Origin: Larimichthys crocea
Lineage: Eukaryota > Chordata > Actinopteri > Sciaenidae
Assembly (NCBI RefSeq): GCF_000972845.2
Contig: NC_040032.1
Location: forward strand, 12,532,002 to 12,596,001
Reading direction: 5' to 3'
DNA length: 64,000 nt
Positions 24,693 to 36,251 of this stretch are shown one piece after another. The notes under the pieces were generated by a model. That model searched no databases and had not been told where the DNA came from. It saw only the letters and a program-made list of their open reading frames with translations. The stretch's first letter is position 1; each line of letters begins with the position of its first letter. The translations under genes and the position numbers were made by a program.

Positions 24693-27600
24693 CTATAATA
24701 GAACAGAAGAGGGGTTAAAACAAAGATCTAGAACCATCTGTTAACCATTAATACACTCTTGAAGTTGGACAAAACATATTCAGACTACGTCAATTTGCTG
24801 ACAATGAAGTAGACAAACTTGCCTATGGTCGTGATAGGCTTGCTATAAGGCACGATGCCCCAGGAGTTGCCAAAGAAGAGGCCACGTCCATGGAAAAGGC
24901 ACGGAGCAAAGCCTAAGATCTTCTGGAACTTCTTTTGGAGCGATCTCCAGTAGGTCCCTTCCTCGAAGATCACCTGCTTGTAGGCCTCGTTTTCTCCAAA
25001 GGAATAAACTGGAACCAGGTCAGACCTGAGGGAAACATAAAGGAGGAAACTTTAACAACAAAAGCATTGCCACTACAGAGAAATCTAACAAACAGATTTC
25101 TAAAAAAGAAGTCTGCAACAACATGAATAAATAAGCAAGCAAAATATATAATTTATAAAAAGACGTGTCTGGTGGTTGAGATCTAATACATTTAAAATAA
25201 AAAGGTTATTTTATATTACACTAAACATCACAGACATGTTATATCATTATTTATTTGACCAAAAGTTCATGTCTGCATATTCTTATTATTATATTATAGT
25301 CATATTATAATGGCTACCCTGGCAACTATCACACAGAAGTGAATGATTTATATCTAAAGTATGTCTCTACACAAGTACAACTTAAAAGGACTGGAGAGAG
25401 ACAGAGGAGATGACATCAAGCTAAGGGCCTGGACTCAGCTTTGATACGTCGGTATGTGCTCTACCAGATGACTACCAGACAACTTGTTGACCTGAATTCA
25501 CAGTCTAGGCTTAGTTCAGCTGGAATGCTGACCTAGTTATTATGATTTAAGTTAATAACTGCATGTGTTTTCTAGGAAGGTCTAAGCTTTTCTGGACAAA
25601 GTTCACCCAGGGAGACCCACAGCTATATTTGAGAGAGGATCAGACTTGTGTGGGTTAGCAAGACAAAAAGGTGATATGGTGATTAATGCATGGCTGAGTG
25701 CAGCCCAGTGCCTGCTCACACAAGCTGAGGAAAAAACAAAAACAAAGGTACTGCAGGCCATAAAGAGATGAAGGACAACACTGCACTTGCAGAGAGCTTA
25801 AAATGACCTCACATGGTGCATTACCAAATATTTTATGGCCGTAATAATCTAAAGTTTATTAATTCCAGTGAGCAACAACAGCCCTTATAATGATACGTCC
25901 GTCTTAACAACAAATTCAGTCAAGGCTGTGTTTAGTCGCCGAAACTGCACGCGTCCTTGTGTCTGAATGCTGTGCAAGCCAGCAGCTCACCCTTTCTGTA
26001 AGGCCAGCTTCACGAAACCTTTACGGTTCTTCAGGGTGACAGAATTCATGCCCGGAGCACACTGCAGAGACTCCGCTGCTCCTCCGACAACGATGACGAC
26101 AGCATTTCCCGTCCCGTTACGCGTCAGCAGGTAGTCGATGGAGTTCCTGTTCACTGGACAGATCCCTGACAGGGGAAAAAAAAGATGTTGAAAGTTATTA
26201 GAATGCAGTAAAGAAACAGTGTACAAGCAGGAAATACACTGATCTGCTCAAATTCTGGGTGCATATATTGTAATTCTTAGTCTTCACATTGATTTGTTAA
26301 TTTATACAGAATATTTTGACGTTTTCCTACTAGACCTGCTCAAATCCTGGGTGCTTTTCAGACTCTACTTTATTGTAGGAAAGATTTATAAATAACATTC
26401 TGAACTACTGCAGGTGCAAAACATTTTTTTAGATATTTTGCAGAGAAGATTGACCAAAAAAGGTCACAAAGAAAGTCCTATGAGGGCTGTTATAGTAACC
26501 TATAATAACCTGAGTATGTATGTACGTACAGTATCTATGGGGCCTGAACAGCAAACAGCCGTTCAGAACAGAACGGCTCTAAAAATCTGCAGAATCAGCA
26601 GATGTAAACAGTAGCGGCAGGACAAAGGTCCGTTCTCCTACAGATATACTTATCAGACGTTACAAGACTCCGTGCCTGCTCTCAGATCATCTCACCTCCA
26701 GACATCAGGTAGTCCCGAAGGATGGGGAAGCGGAAGTTTCCTGCCAGGGTCGCAAGAGACGGCTTGATGCCTGGAAATTTCTTAGAGAACCCCGTGGCCT
26801 CTGTCCCGAAGTTGCAGAAAGCACCGAAACAGAAAATGCCGTGGGGATGGTAGCCAAAAATGTAGTTTCGACTGGGCAGCAGGTTGTGGGTTTTAATTAG
26901 CTGGGGAACAATAGCACAAAGAGGACCAGTGTGAGGCTGATTTCCACGTCAGGAGCACACACGCAAACTGGGATCATCCGAATCTGGATAACACTCAAAA
27001 TTTGGGATTTTTTTTATTGTTTTCGGCATACAATGATTAAAACAATGAATGCATTTAGTTAAACTTCTTCATCTATAATATCACTAGGTTTAGCACGGTG
27101 TTCTTTATCACATACATCTAATAACACATTTTATATCCATACATGCATACTGCAGCCACCCCTTTAACTATGAGTATTAGTTTTGTTACTTTTTCTCTAC
27201 TTAGAATTATTATATGCAAAGTTGAGCCTGAGTTTATGTTTTAGTAAAATTAGGACATCCTTATCAGTTCAAACCCAACGTGACTCTCCTGTCTGCTCAT
27301 GTTCCGTCGTAAAATAATGATCCAGTATCCATGTTAGGCACAAAACTTTAAACGTTCAGCATTATTTTAGCCTCTCGGGTTCATGTTGAAGCCTCAACAC
27401 GGATCTACAGAATCTCGTAGAAACTTTCACCGCGCTCCGCTCTGCACTGTAGACTTAGATCCATCACAATGTGTACACAAACTCCCTTGGTATAAGCTAG
27501 TCAAACACAACAGTTGCATAACCACATTATCAAAAGGAGATCACATTCAAGATCCCCGTAGCACCACAGGACTCCACCTGGCTGGTGGCAAGAGAGACGT

Positions 27601-30600
27601 ACACAGTGCTTAACACCTCCTACATATAGTCAGAGGAGACGGACAATAAAGACATGGAGCTTCTATTGACTTGCAAAGACGTCCATAAACTGACCTCACA
27701 CTCCTTAAAGTCCTCACTTTCATTTTAAGGTCAGACTTTGGCCACGCTTCCAACTCACATGAACATTAGTCATGAGCTCATGAACACACATACCATATGT
27801 TTTGGTTATTCAAGGACAGTAAAGTGTCACTTAACGGTTCAGTTTGTAAGATTTAGGGGGGGGGATTTATTAGCAGAAATGTAATTCAATATCTAGAATT
27901 TTGTTTTGTCTTTTGGGGTATGATCACCTGAATATCAGAATCGATGAAACCTTTTATATCTACAGAGAGAAGAGGGTCTTCTTCCATGGAGTCTGCTATG
28001 TTGCAACTTCATTACCCCAGAAAAAACAAACCAAACACTGACTCTAGAAAAAGCATTTTACATCGAACTGGCAGCCACTTTAAGTTCTCCCACATGTTTG
28101 AAAAGAGAGGAGCCAGTAGAGGTGTATTCACCTGATTGCATCATATACAGTGATCCTTTAATGCACCTTTAACTGACTTAAACTTACTGATTAAACTCTG
28201 TTAGGAGATAACAGAAAGCGAAAACAGCATTATCTTGTCTTGCAGCAATATTAATAATATAATGAGAAATGTGAGAGTCTGCTGATATCAAGCATCTGGG
28301 GGACAAAAGAATGATCGCATCAACCTCCTGAGACAAACAAACAGCTCCATAGTACACACAGTACAGATCAATGTGATGAACAAAGGTCAGCTGCAGAGAG
28401 TAGGACTTGAAATTCTCCCCCCTGACGTGATTTTATGCACTTAAACACAGTCAGCCGTTAAGGTTTTCTTTGATATCAAAAGGTAACAGGTTAAGTAAAG
28501 AGATGGTGGAATCAAACTGTATGAAAGCCTGAGCTAAAGATACCTCAGCGACTGAGATTATCAACTTTTACGTGACAGAGCGAGAGAGCGATATTGCAAG
28601 GATAGGGTCTGTTTGAAGTAGGCCCACAGCTAATAATTAAAAATCAGTCATAAAATGCCACAAAATATTGAAAAATATCCATCATATTATGTGTGTGTCT
28701 TAGTCGACATCATCAAATCCTACAAATATTCAACTTAAAATGATGCAAAGCAAAGAAAAGCAGCAACTCCTCTTATTGGAGTAGCAGGAATTATAAAATA
28801 ATTAACTTATTATCGAAAGACTTGTTGATTATTCGTCGATTAATCGTTTTAGCTCTAGTCTGTACAAAGGTGACGATTCAATTAAATCCTATGACTGCTC
28901 ACTGAATCATACATCTCATCTCATATCCTTCCACTCCAATCTTGACTTTTGGCCTGGTCGCTGACAGGTCAGCCACGTACCGTGACTGTACAGTTCCAGT
29001 TTGCGATAACACTTTCTCCTACACCCTGGAGCAGGGTTGTCCTCTCATTTAAATATGCAGCGGACAACAAGCTTAGCAATGCTCCTTAGCCTATCAGGTA
29101 GGACAAAGTCTAAAACTCCACACCAACGTCAAACCCTCATCATAATCAACATGGGACAAGGAACAGCTTGGAGACAAGCTGATACCCGATCCACCTCTGA
29201 TAAGCTTATCTATAATGTCAAACCTGTGCACGTCTGGAAATCAATAGTCAAATCATACAGTACTGACTGTGCCAAGCAAGAGTTATAAGAAGTAAGAACA
29301 TTTTGTGTGACGGTAAAAAGATGCACGGTGCATTTCTACTGGCGTCAACCTCGACATCTTCATTCCTCCACTGTCCTCATGAGGTTTAATGGCTGAGGTT
29401 GGATAAATCACCAAAAGGTACATCAATAAACTGACAAAGTTACCTACCCTGATGGGAAAGTAGTCTCGGAAATATGTCCACACCGTCCAGTTCCTCACCC
29501 AAGATGACCTCCTCCCACCTAACACGAACATTAAGGATTAGAAATCACTTTATGACGACAAAACCTGAGCTGCAGCTAATAACTAATTTTCATTAGCAAT
29601 TAATAATGTAGGAAGGCCATCCAGACCCCAGTGAACTCAAACTGCTGAGTTTCCATTAATTGGAAGTTTAACACTAATCCTCACATTTAAGCAGCTGGAA
29701 CTAATGAATTTTTGGTTAATCAATTACTTAAACTAATACTCCATCCTTTAATACCAAATATTGTGCCAATCCATTCAGCCAATGTTAAAAGTTCAATTAG
29801 AAATGCGAGAACTTGACCACTGAGGAAAACATAAGGGGATCACAGCCGGATTCAACCTCTGGAAACCATGCATAACAATCCAGTCAGCAGTTGTTGAGGT
29901 ATTTCAGTTAAGTAATAGACGGGCGACGTTGCGTTTCATAAAAAACAGCCCGTTACATGAGTCAGTACTTTTTTTTCCCCCAGTTATGATCCATTTAAGA
30001 GCTTAACATAATGCGATCATTGTTTGTGCTAATCATTGCATAAACGATTCTTTGGTAATACAAAGGTTAAGTCTAAGTTTATTCATTATTCATCTGCTGC
30101 CGCACCATTTGAACATTTTAATCAGTAATTATTGATCAGCGGAACAGTTTCAAACCCAAAAATGAATTATTCATTTTAAAAAACTCAAATATTAGGCATC
30201 TTTAATGTCTTGCCTTGCTTTGGGGTGTTCCAGTCAACGATGAGCCACGCGATGTACATGGCAGCAATAACCCAGCAGTCAGTGCAGAACATGTAGAGCA
30301 GCAGCAAAGTGCAGGCAGCACCTACAAAGAGAGGAGAGAAGAGACAATACAATCAAGTTTTAGAAACAGAATTACTTAATTCGGAGAAAGGCTAAAATAT
30401 TCTGTTCAATGCAAGGTGAGTAATTAGTAGTGAGCAACAAGTGTGTGTCTGCAGCTCGCAGAACTGATCTTGTTATGAGACTAATGAGACTACAAGCTAA
30501 TTCTTCTAAGTTTCTTAGCTTTCTTACAGATTAAGTGAAATGCACAGGAGCACCCACACACACACACACAAACTCACTCACTCACCCAAGGCTAAGAAGC

Positions 30601-32497
30601 TGATGACCCACTGCAGCACCGAAATGACCTGCAGATGTTTTTCCATCTTGGATCTGCAGGGCCAGAACGCCGAGGGCAGGTCCTGCAGGGCAGAGAGGAT
30701 GCTAGAGCCGGTGCCTGGAGCAGAGGGGGGAAAGACGAAAAAACAGAGCATAAAAAAAAGAGTTAAAGGTTAGTTCAAGCTTAAATAGATGAAGAAGAGT
30801 CACATCTGACCATAAAACAAACTAAAGGTGGATGTCAAACAACACAGAGATTAATGATTTCCTAGAGCTCAGTGAAATAATGCAAACAAATGGCCCTGCA
30901 TCAATATTTCAGCAGCACAGCGTCCGCTACTCACCGGCTCTTTTCAGTCAACGGTCCATAAATGTGAAGCTACGCTGCGACATGTGAGGAAACCGTGTGC
31001 GAAGAGGGAGCGTAAACTAACAGACACATTAAGACAGACTAAAGCTGGTCAAGCTTATACCACTGAGAACCAATAAGAAGGAAGATCCCTCGCTCCTTGA
31101 AAAACACTGTCGTCTAATCCCATGGGAGTACACTGAAAATAACCCAGCGCCAGGCTGCTGGTGGTATTACCTGTAAACTGTGATGCTATGACCTCTTAAA
31201 AAGGTGCCAGAGACTGAGGGAAAGAGAATTGGATAAGATACAACTGGTGATTGCCAATTCTGCCCACTTACAGTATGAGCTCCCACTGAGAGCCAGATCA
31301 AACTGGTCCCTAGACAGAGAGGGTACACAAACATTATCAGGTCCTGCAGATGATGAAGCAACCAGGCCGACCATGTGCATGCCAAAACTTTCTAGTTTCT
31401 GGCTGATATGTTGTATAAGGAAATTATACCAACGGATTTTGTAAGTGCCCTAATGAATCAGCTTGACTCAGCTGCAGATGACTTAAAGGATAAGCACAAA
31501 AAATGTGCCACTGCAGAATATCAACGGGCTCCTGAGCTTTCACCAGTATCAATTCATAGACACTTCTTTTATTAAAAGTCCTAATTTCTGACCCAACACA
31601 GCAAAAGAGTGTCATCAAGGACTTTATCAACAAAGCATACAGTACTTTCTCTACCTTTCCACTTAAAAGTTCATCCATTTTCCAAGAATCAATTCATATT
31701 TCGGAAGTTTTAGTCAACTTCAACTGCAGAAAAAAAAATGTAAAAGGTTGCATGTTTGAGGCATTTTTGTTGGTCTGAACCGTGCACGCGCAGATCTTTG
31801 GCGTCCGTGCAGGATCCCTCTCTGATGCTCATCTTGAGATTTCATCCATTTGTCGCCACATTTTAAAAAAAATTTACTTTTTTAGTTTTTCCACATCTGA
31901 ATTGATGGTCTCAGGACATTGTGTGGTGTAAAGAACACTGAGGTGAATTGTGATTTGTGATATTGGGCTATATAAATCAAACTGACCAACTTGTTAAACT
32001 TGATAAAAACAGCGACAGAGCACAAATCAAACACTGTAATCATAATGATCAGTAATATTCAGTAGAAACTCCCTGACTTGATTATAAAGCATCTTATTTA
32101 GTGTCATCTGCAGCATGCAGTGTCTTTAAAAAAATGACGGGAATCATATGACTTGAAGATTTTTTTAGATTTTAGAAAATAAGATTTTAAAATAAGTTTT
32201 TTCTGGAGTTTTTCTGCTGCATTCCTCTAAACAGATGCCTGTTATAATGATAATTATCATACTTTTATATGAAAGTTGTGTTTATGGACAACATGTTACT
32301 TTACACAGAATAAAACAAATGAAAATGAGCTGTGCTGTGTGTCTGTCATGTGTCAGATTTGTTTATCCACCTCTGTTACTTTGTTTGCTTGCTGTCGCTC
32401 CTGTTAACATTTTTCAAACCAAAAAAAAACATCATTTAAAAAATATCAAGGTCTTACCTTTAAGAACGCCCGAGTATGCAGCAAGAATGGTCTTCAT
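24538..32497 (-). CDS. dgat2: Diacylglycerol O-acyltransferase 2 (DGAT2), eight coding exons
   Basis: Exons from the start: 32497-32458, 30714-30586, 30321-30214, 29518-29448, 26900-26696, 26165-25991, 25025-24823, 24692-24538; total 1086 bases, 361 residues plus stop. The enzyme transfers a fatty acyl group from acyl-CoA to diacylglycerol to make triacylglycerol, in ER and lipid-droplet membranes. The protein begins MKTILAAYSGVLKGTGSS. Hydrophobic segments at about residues 40-75 form the membrane anchor (VISVLQWVISFLALG; CTLLLLYMF). The catalytic YHPHG has HPHG at 134-137; DYFP is at 111-114; VVIVVGGAAES and RKGFVKLAL..LVPVYSFGENE are the conserved acyltransferase blocks. It lacks the roughly 27-residue N-terminal insert of the human 388-residue form, as I recall for fish Dgat2. 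Introns 3 and 7 start with GC rather than GT. Confidence 0.97.
24823..25025 (-). CDS. dgat2: dgat2 coding exon 7, with GC donor
   Basis: 203 bases encoding DLVPVYSFGENEAYKQVIFE, KKFQKILGFAPCLFHGRGLF and GIVPYSKPITTI. Donor ATAG|GCAAGT, the textbook GC-AG pattern. The only nearby GT would shift the reading frame. Confidence 0.95.
25026..25990. other. dgat2 intron 6
   Basis: A 965-base AT-rich intron with no feature that I recognise. Confidence 0.55.
25991..26165 (-). CDS. dgat2: dgat2 coding exon 6
   Basis: 175 bases encoding ICPVNRNSIDYLLTRNGTGN, AVVIVVGGAAESLQ and NRKGFVKLALQKG. Acceptor CTGTCAG; donor AAAGG|GTGAGC. Same length and phase as mogat2 exon 4. Confidence 0.97.
26166..26695. other. 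dgat2 intron 5
   Basis: 530 bases. The phrase TGCTCAAATYCTGGGTGC occurs twice (about 26246 and 26337), a short direct repeat; nothing else is seen. Confidence 0.5.
26696..26900 (-). CDS. dgat2: dgat2 coding exon 5 (HPHG catalytic motif)
   Basis: 205 bases beginning LIKTHNLLPSRNYIFGYHPH, with the catalytic HPHG, then GAFCNFGTEATGFSKKFPGI and ILRDYLMSGG. Acceptor CCCCAG; donor GGAG|GTGAGA. Same length and phase as mogat2 exon 3. Confidence 0.97.
26901..29447. other. dgat2 intron 4, 2.5 kb
   Basis: Contains one recognisable teleost repeat at 27827-28162; the rest shows no gene or repeat that I can name. Confidence 0.5.
27827..28162. mobile_element. Teleost interspersed repeat (TTTGTAAGATTTAGG...TTTATATCTACAGAG type)
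   Basis: Begins CTTAACGGTTCAGTTTGTAA and ends ACAGTGATCCTTTAA, so its ends are imperfect inverted repeats (TTAACGGTTCAGT against TTAAAGGATCACT). Internal phrases TCCATGGAGTCTGCTATGTT and AAACCAAACACTGACTCTAG are familiar from a high-copy fish repeat. Non-autonomous; no coding sequence. Confidence 0.5.
29448..29518 (-). CDS. dgat2: dgat2 coding exon 4
   Basis: 71 bases encoding GRRSSWVRNWTVWTYFRDYF then PIR. It includes the conserved DYFP. Acceptor TGTTAG; donor AGG|GTAGGT. Confidence 0.95.
30214..30321 (-). CDS. dgat2: dgat2 coding exon 3, with GC donor
   Basis: 108 bases encoding AACTLLLLYMFCTDCWVIAA then MYIAWLIVDWNTPKQ. Acceptor TTTGTAG; donor CAAG|GCAAGA. No GT in the area keeps the frame with exon 4, so a GC-AG intron is the only consistent reading. 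Confidence 0.93.
30554..30571. repeat. (CA)n microsatellite next to the dgat2 exon 2 donor
   Basis: About nine CA units that become GU repeats in the pre-mRNA roughly 15 bases inside intron 2, a position where GU repeats can bind splicing factors. Confidence 0.75.
30586..30714 (-). CDS. dgat2: dgat2 coding exon 2
   Basis: 129 bases. Encodes TGSSILSALQDL and HLQVISVLQWVISFLAL, the first membrane segment. Acceptor GCTCCAG; donor TTGG|GTGAGT, followed on the minus strand by GTGA units and a (GT)n run. Confidence 0.95.
30715..32457. other. dgat2 intron 1
   Basis: 1.7 kb. A short fish-repeat phrase (GATATTGGGCTATATAAATC) is at about 31959-31978; no exon was recognised. Confidence 0.45.
32458..32497 (-). 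CDS. dgat2: dgat2 coding exon 1
   Basis: Forty coding bases: MKTILAAYSGVLK and the first base of Gly. Donor AAAG|GTAAGA. Identical in pattern to human MKTLIAAYSGVLRG, which fixes the start codon. Confidence 0.95.
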
Positions 32498-32764
32498 GAC
32501 TGGAGCTTCTTGGATAATCAGGGTGCTCAGATGTTTGCCTCCCTGCTGTCAGAATGACTGGAGTCCCGGGCTCTACAGCTCCTCTGTCAACACTGCAACA
32601 CTACAACTGCAGCAGACTCACAAGCCGAGCGGGCATTTAATCAGTGCGGGGAGGAGCCACAAACACGGGTTAGTTTGGAAGAGAGGCGTCCTCGCTGTTC
32701 AAGCAACGCGGAGGTCTGCAGGTGGGAGACCGGGATCAGTCTGAGTGCCGCCGCTGCGCCTCTC

Positions 32765-32800
32765 TCTGTGTATTTATGGGTGAAGTCACGTGAGTCAGCT
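32765..32800 (-). promoter_or_regulatory. dgat2: Candidate dgat2 core promoter: TATA-like box, E-box, AP-1-like site
   Basis: On the minus strand CATAAATA (32771-32778) is TATA-like and lies 270 bases before the start codon. Immediately upstream are a palindromic E-box CACGTG (32787-32792) and TGACTCA (32791-32797). CACGTG suits bHLH-ZIP factors such as USF, SREBP or ChREBP, which are plausible for a lipogenic gene. This is motif reading only. Confidence 0.45.
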
Positions 32801-33069
32801 GAGAAAAACATGCATTGAGCACCAACTCTGCCTCACCTGTTTACAGGTGTGGGTGACCCCAAATCTTTGGCTTGGAAAAATATTTTTACAATCAGATCTT
32901 GGTTATTTGGATTACTGGTAGTCGTTTTTTTAATATTGTGATGATGTCAACTGTACAAAGTACATTTAGTTATTTTTATTTTGTATAATATGCTTTAAAA
33001 AGTAATTCTTACATGTATATCGCTCATGGTTTGTTCTCATTTGCCAGGTATAAATACAATTACAGCCTT

Positions 33070-33140
33070 GTAATCCAATCAGTCAGTCAATCAATCAATC
33101 AATTAGACTTTATTTGTGCTTCACCCAATAAAACAGCAGC
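33070..33140 (-). repeat. (TCAA)n run joined to a TTTATTTGT repeat end
   Basis: CAGTCAGTCAATCAATCAAT leads into TAGACTTTATTTGTGCTTCA, the usual form of a truncated fish retro-repeat with a tetranucleotide tail in minus orientation. Confidence 0.45.
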
Positions 33141-34191
33141 CCCAACACATTTACAATAATACTGAGCTTATATTGACTTCTCTTACTTGGTTTAATTATA
33201 GTGGTGTCACTTTATTTTTTCTAGAAAAGTAACTGAACTTTCCTATCAGTTGCCGTAGGGAATATTCTGTGATATCTGAATTTTTACAGCACGAACAGAA
33301 GGCAGTATTTGTAGCCTTACATAATACAAACCACAGCTGCCCACCTGATGGACTCATTAAGCTTCGTCTTACATGTTCAGTGCCACTGCAACAAGATACA
33401 TTTTCTTCTGTATTGGGGTGGCTGCTGTACTGTAGATCAGGGCAATGTTATGTGACTGATACAAAAAGCATGCAATGCATTCTTGCATTTCCCTTATTTG
33501 ACATTTAAACATGCCACTCATGCCCTCATGACTTCAGAGTGTGGGCAGCTGTGTATGGGGTGCATCGCTAAGTCTACAGAAGCTGCCATCTGGTCAAGTT
33601 TCCAGTTAAGTCCTGGTCTCTGTGGCTTCTGCCAGAGACAGAGTATGCCAGCAGACACTCGCCAAGCCAGGACATGCTGGAGGTGGACAGTTTAAAATCT
33701 GTCTGACCTGATCTGTAAATCTATTTTATTCAAAATCAGTCACATTTAATGAGAATGTCAGTGTCAGGAGGGTTGTAGCATGATTTTTTGGAAAAACGTA
33801 CTGTAACATTTAGACTGGGACATTATTGATCCATCCTTTCCAACATAACTGTCAGCTTGGCAGCCACTAACCAGCTGTTTTGTGAGTGTCATCTGCAGAC
33901 ATTTGCAGTTCTAGATCATCACAATGCTGAAGGAGATTATTAATATCTAGGCTAAAAATTAGAGGACCCAGTATTGAACCTTGTGGAACACCTGTTGTAC
34001 GCTACCAAACTTTAATGCAATACCTCAGGTAATCAAAGTTATTTACACAGGTTTGTTACATGTTATATAATTCATGTTGTGTACAACCTACTGTATCTGT
34101 ACAGTAGATAACAAATCTACAGATATGACTTGTTATCATACAAGCTTCCTTTCTGTGTTTGTTTCACCATAAATAAATAAAAACAGAGTTT

Positions 34192-34231
34192 AAAGCATAT
34201 GACTTCTTGTTGAATAGAAGTCATATGCTTT
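34192..34231. repeat. Perfect hairpin, 16-base arms
   Basis: AAAGCATATGACTTCT and its exact complement AGAAGTCATATGCTTT are separated by 8 bases. A weaker outer pair (ACAGAGTTTA near 34182 and TAAACTCTGT near 34264) surrounds it. Confidence 0.9.
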
Positions 34232-34644
34232 ATGCTCTATCTGAAATTCACTTTTTACTTGTTTAAACTCTGTGATTCATTTGAATAAACACATGTTGTC
34301 ACATGTGTTTGAAACGACTTGGTTTGTTTCCTTTTCAAGATAAGATATGACCCAAAGGATTCAATGAACACAGGACCTCGATTCTTTTGTACTTTGACCA
34401 CCGTCTTCAAAAATACATCAATAATGTGATTACCTTGACCTCATTGTCACACACAACAGAGAGGAATCCGAGACCAAACAATTATCAGCTGTGAGCAGCT
34501 TTATCCATGCAGGAAATGTGACAATAATCAGCAGTCTCTAAGACATGATGACTGGCTGATGATCAATTTTGTCATGTCAGGATTTCGGCCCTGCAGTACA
34601 TGAATGAGTAAGTTGTGACCATGCATGTTTACTCCATGAATGTT

Positions 34645-34685
34645 GTGATGTATGTGAACAAATGGCTGTTGTTCACATACATCAC
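34645..34685. repeat. Perfect hairpin, 17-base arms
   Basis: GTGATGTATGTGAACAA pairs exactly with TTGTTCACATACATCAC across a 7-base loop. Confidence 0.92.
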
Positions 34686-34903
34686 TGGTTCACAGGTGAC
34701 TGGTTTCAGCTGGTTTGTGACACTTAAAGGTCATCTGGGTGGAGATGCACATTCACTGTCTGTCAAGCTTTTAGTGCTTTTTAAATATAATATTTTCCCA
34801 ATTATTTCTCTCTTTTTTTTTGCATCATATTTCTGCTGTAAGTTTTTCTTTTAGTCAGCATTTTCGTCAGCCCAATACACACAGCTCTTGTCCAGATTGT
34901 GTT

Positions 34904-34941
34904 GAAATGATCAGGGCATTGGACAATGCCCTGATCATTTG
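34904..34941. repeat. Near-complete palindrome, 17-base arms
   Basis: AAATGATCAGGGCATTG pairs exactly with CAATGCCCTGATCATTT, with only 2 bases between the arms (34905-34940). Confidence 0.92.
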
Positions 34942-35670
34942 GAAATATCAGAAGCCCTGCCATCTGAGGTAACAAAAAAAAAAAAAAAAAGTGTCACCAA
35001 AGTTCACAGACAGTCTTATCATGTGGGAACCTGATCGAAAACCAGACACCCGACCTTTAATGTGGAATTTAGAACTAATAAATCTATAAAAGTAATCTTG
35101 ACACGTAACCATTGAGCGTGTTTAATCAACCACCAAAACCACCATTAAACCTGAGTGAGTTCATGTCCAACAGACTTATTTCATATCAGGTTTGATGCGA
35201 ATCACATCTTTCATTTGGGTAATTTAAACATCAGGTATAGTTCCACATTTTGGAAAATTACTGAACAGCTGAAACAAAGATGATGCTTCGGAGAGATGGT
35301 CTGGGAATCTATCAGATACTGTCTGACCATAATATAACCTCTAACTACAACTAATGTTTCTGGGCTTCTAGTGCAGCTTTTAAAAAGCTGATACAAAAGC
35401 TAAATCATCATGATTGGTTCTGAGACTGCTTTTCATGCAATCCTGACTGTTGGAACCAAAGCCTGCTTAAATATGATTATTCAATACCATCAGACTTCAA
35501 ACTAAAGCCAGAACACTCCTGGGGCCAAAATCATGTTGCCTTGATTCTAAATTAATGTACAGGTATCTGTTTATATATGATTTGTAGATGGTTACAATAA
35601 AAACTGGTCTTGTCTTTTATATTATAGAAGCAAAAGAAAGAAAGTTCAGTTGAGTGGCGTATGTAAGATC

Positions 35671-35676
35671 TTTATT
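35671..35676 (-). terminator. mogat2: Candidate mogat2 poly(A) signal AATAAA
   Basis: Minus-strand AATAAA about 420 bases after the mogat2 stop codon. Confidence 0.45.
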
Positions 35677-36096
35677 TTCTCTGTTTGTCACAAAGACACT
35701 GAACCCTGAATATATTTTATATTTTTACGACAGCGTCTCCAAAAAGTTGTTGTAATCTAAATTCGACCTATGACTCTGTTTAAGAGGGAGAGTGAAGTGT
35801 CAGGTCTTGCACAAACCCCAGACAGATGCCACAACAGATTGGCAGATTAAGTGAGGAAAAACTTGACTTGTGTCATCAGTGTTCCCTCTGAACAGTGACA
35901 AGTAAGTGGATATGTGGATTTCCATTCTGGTTGAATCCTAACTTTTATAAAACAAATGTCAAATGACTGTGTGTCTTGTTGCAGAACCGATAACAGTTTG
36001 GATTGGGAGGAAAGTCGGGCGTACAGAGTCAATCAAAAAGTACGATTATGTGAGCTTTACAAATAAATAGGCATTCAAATCCATCACCAGTCCAGC

Positions 36097-36251
36097 TTAG
36101 ACAAAATTCAGGTGTGTGTCCTTGTCTATCCCATAGTTGCCTTTGTGCTCATCAAACAGATTGCTGAGCTCATCCATGTACAGCTGGTGAAGTGCATCCA
36201 GCTCTTCGGCCGTTGGCTTCTCTTTCCTCTCCACCCGTATTGGCCGGCCAA
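36097..36251 (-). CDS. mogat2: mogat2 coding exon 6 and stop
   Basis: 155 bases after CTGCAG. Encodes [36 protein letters not shown] and HLNFV, with TAA at 36097-36099. Confidence 0.95.

Larger units (their letters stand above)
32801..35670. other. Intergenic DNA between dgat2 promoter and mogat2 3' end
   Basis: No gene seen. It holds a (TCAA)n-associated repeat at about 33070-33140 and three near-perfect hairpins at 34192-34231, 34645-34685 and 34904-34941. Confidence 0.5.

Noticed and set aside
24244..24744. 166-codon plus-strand frame
   Set aside because: Runs antisense to the last dgat2 exon and 3'UTR; no independent support.
32235..32744. 169-codon plus-strand frame across dgat2 exon 1
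   Set aside because: It overlaps the dgat2 start region on the other strand and has no recognisable motif; chance frame.
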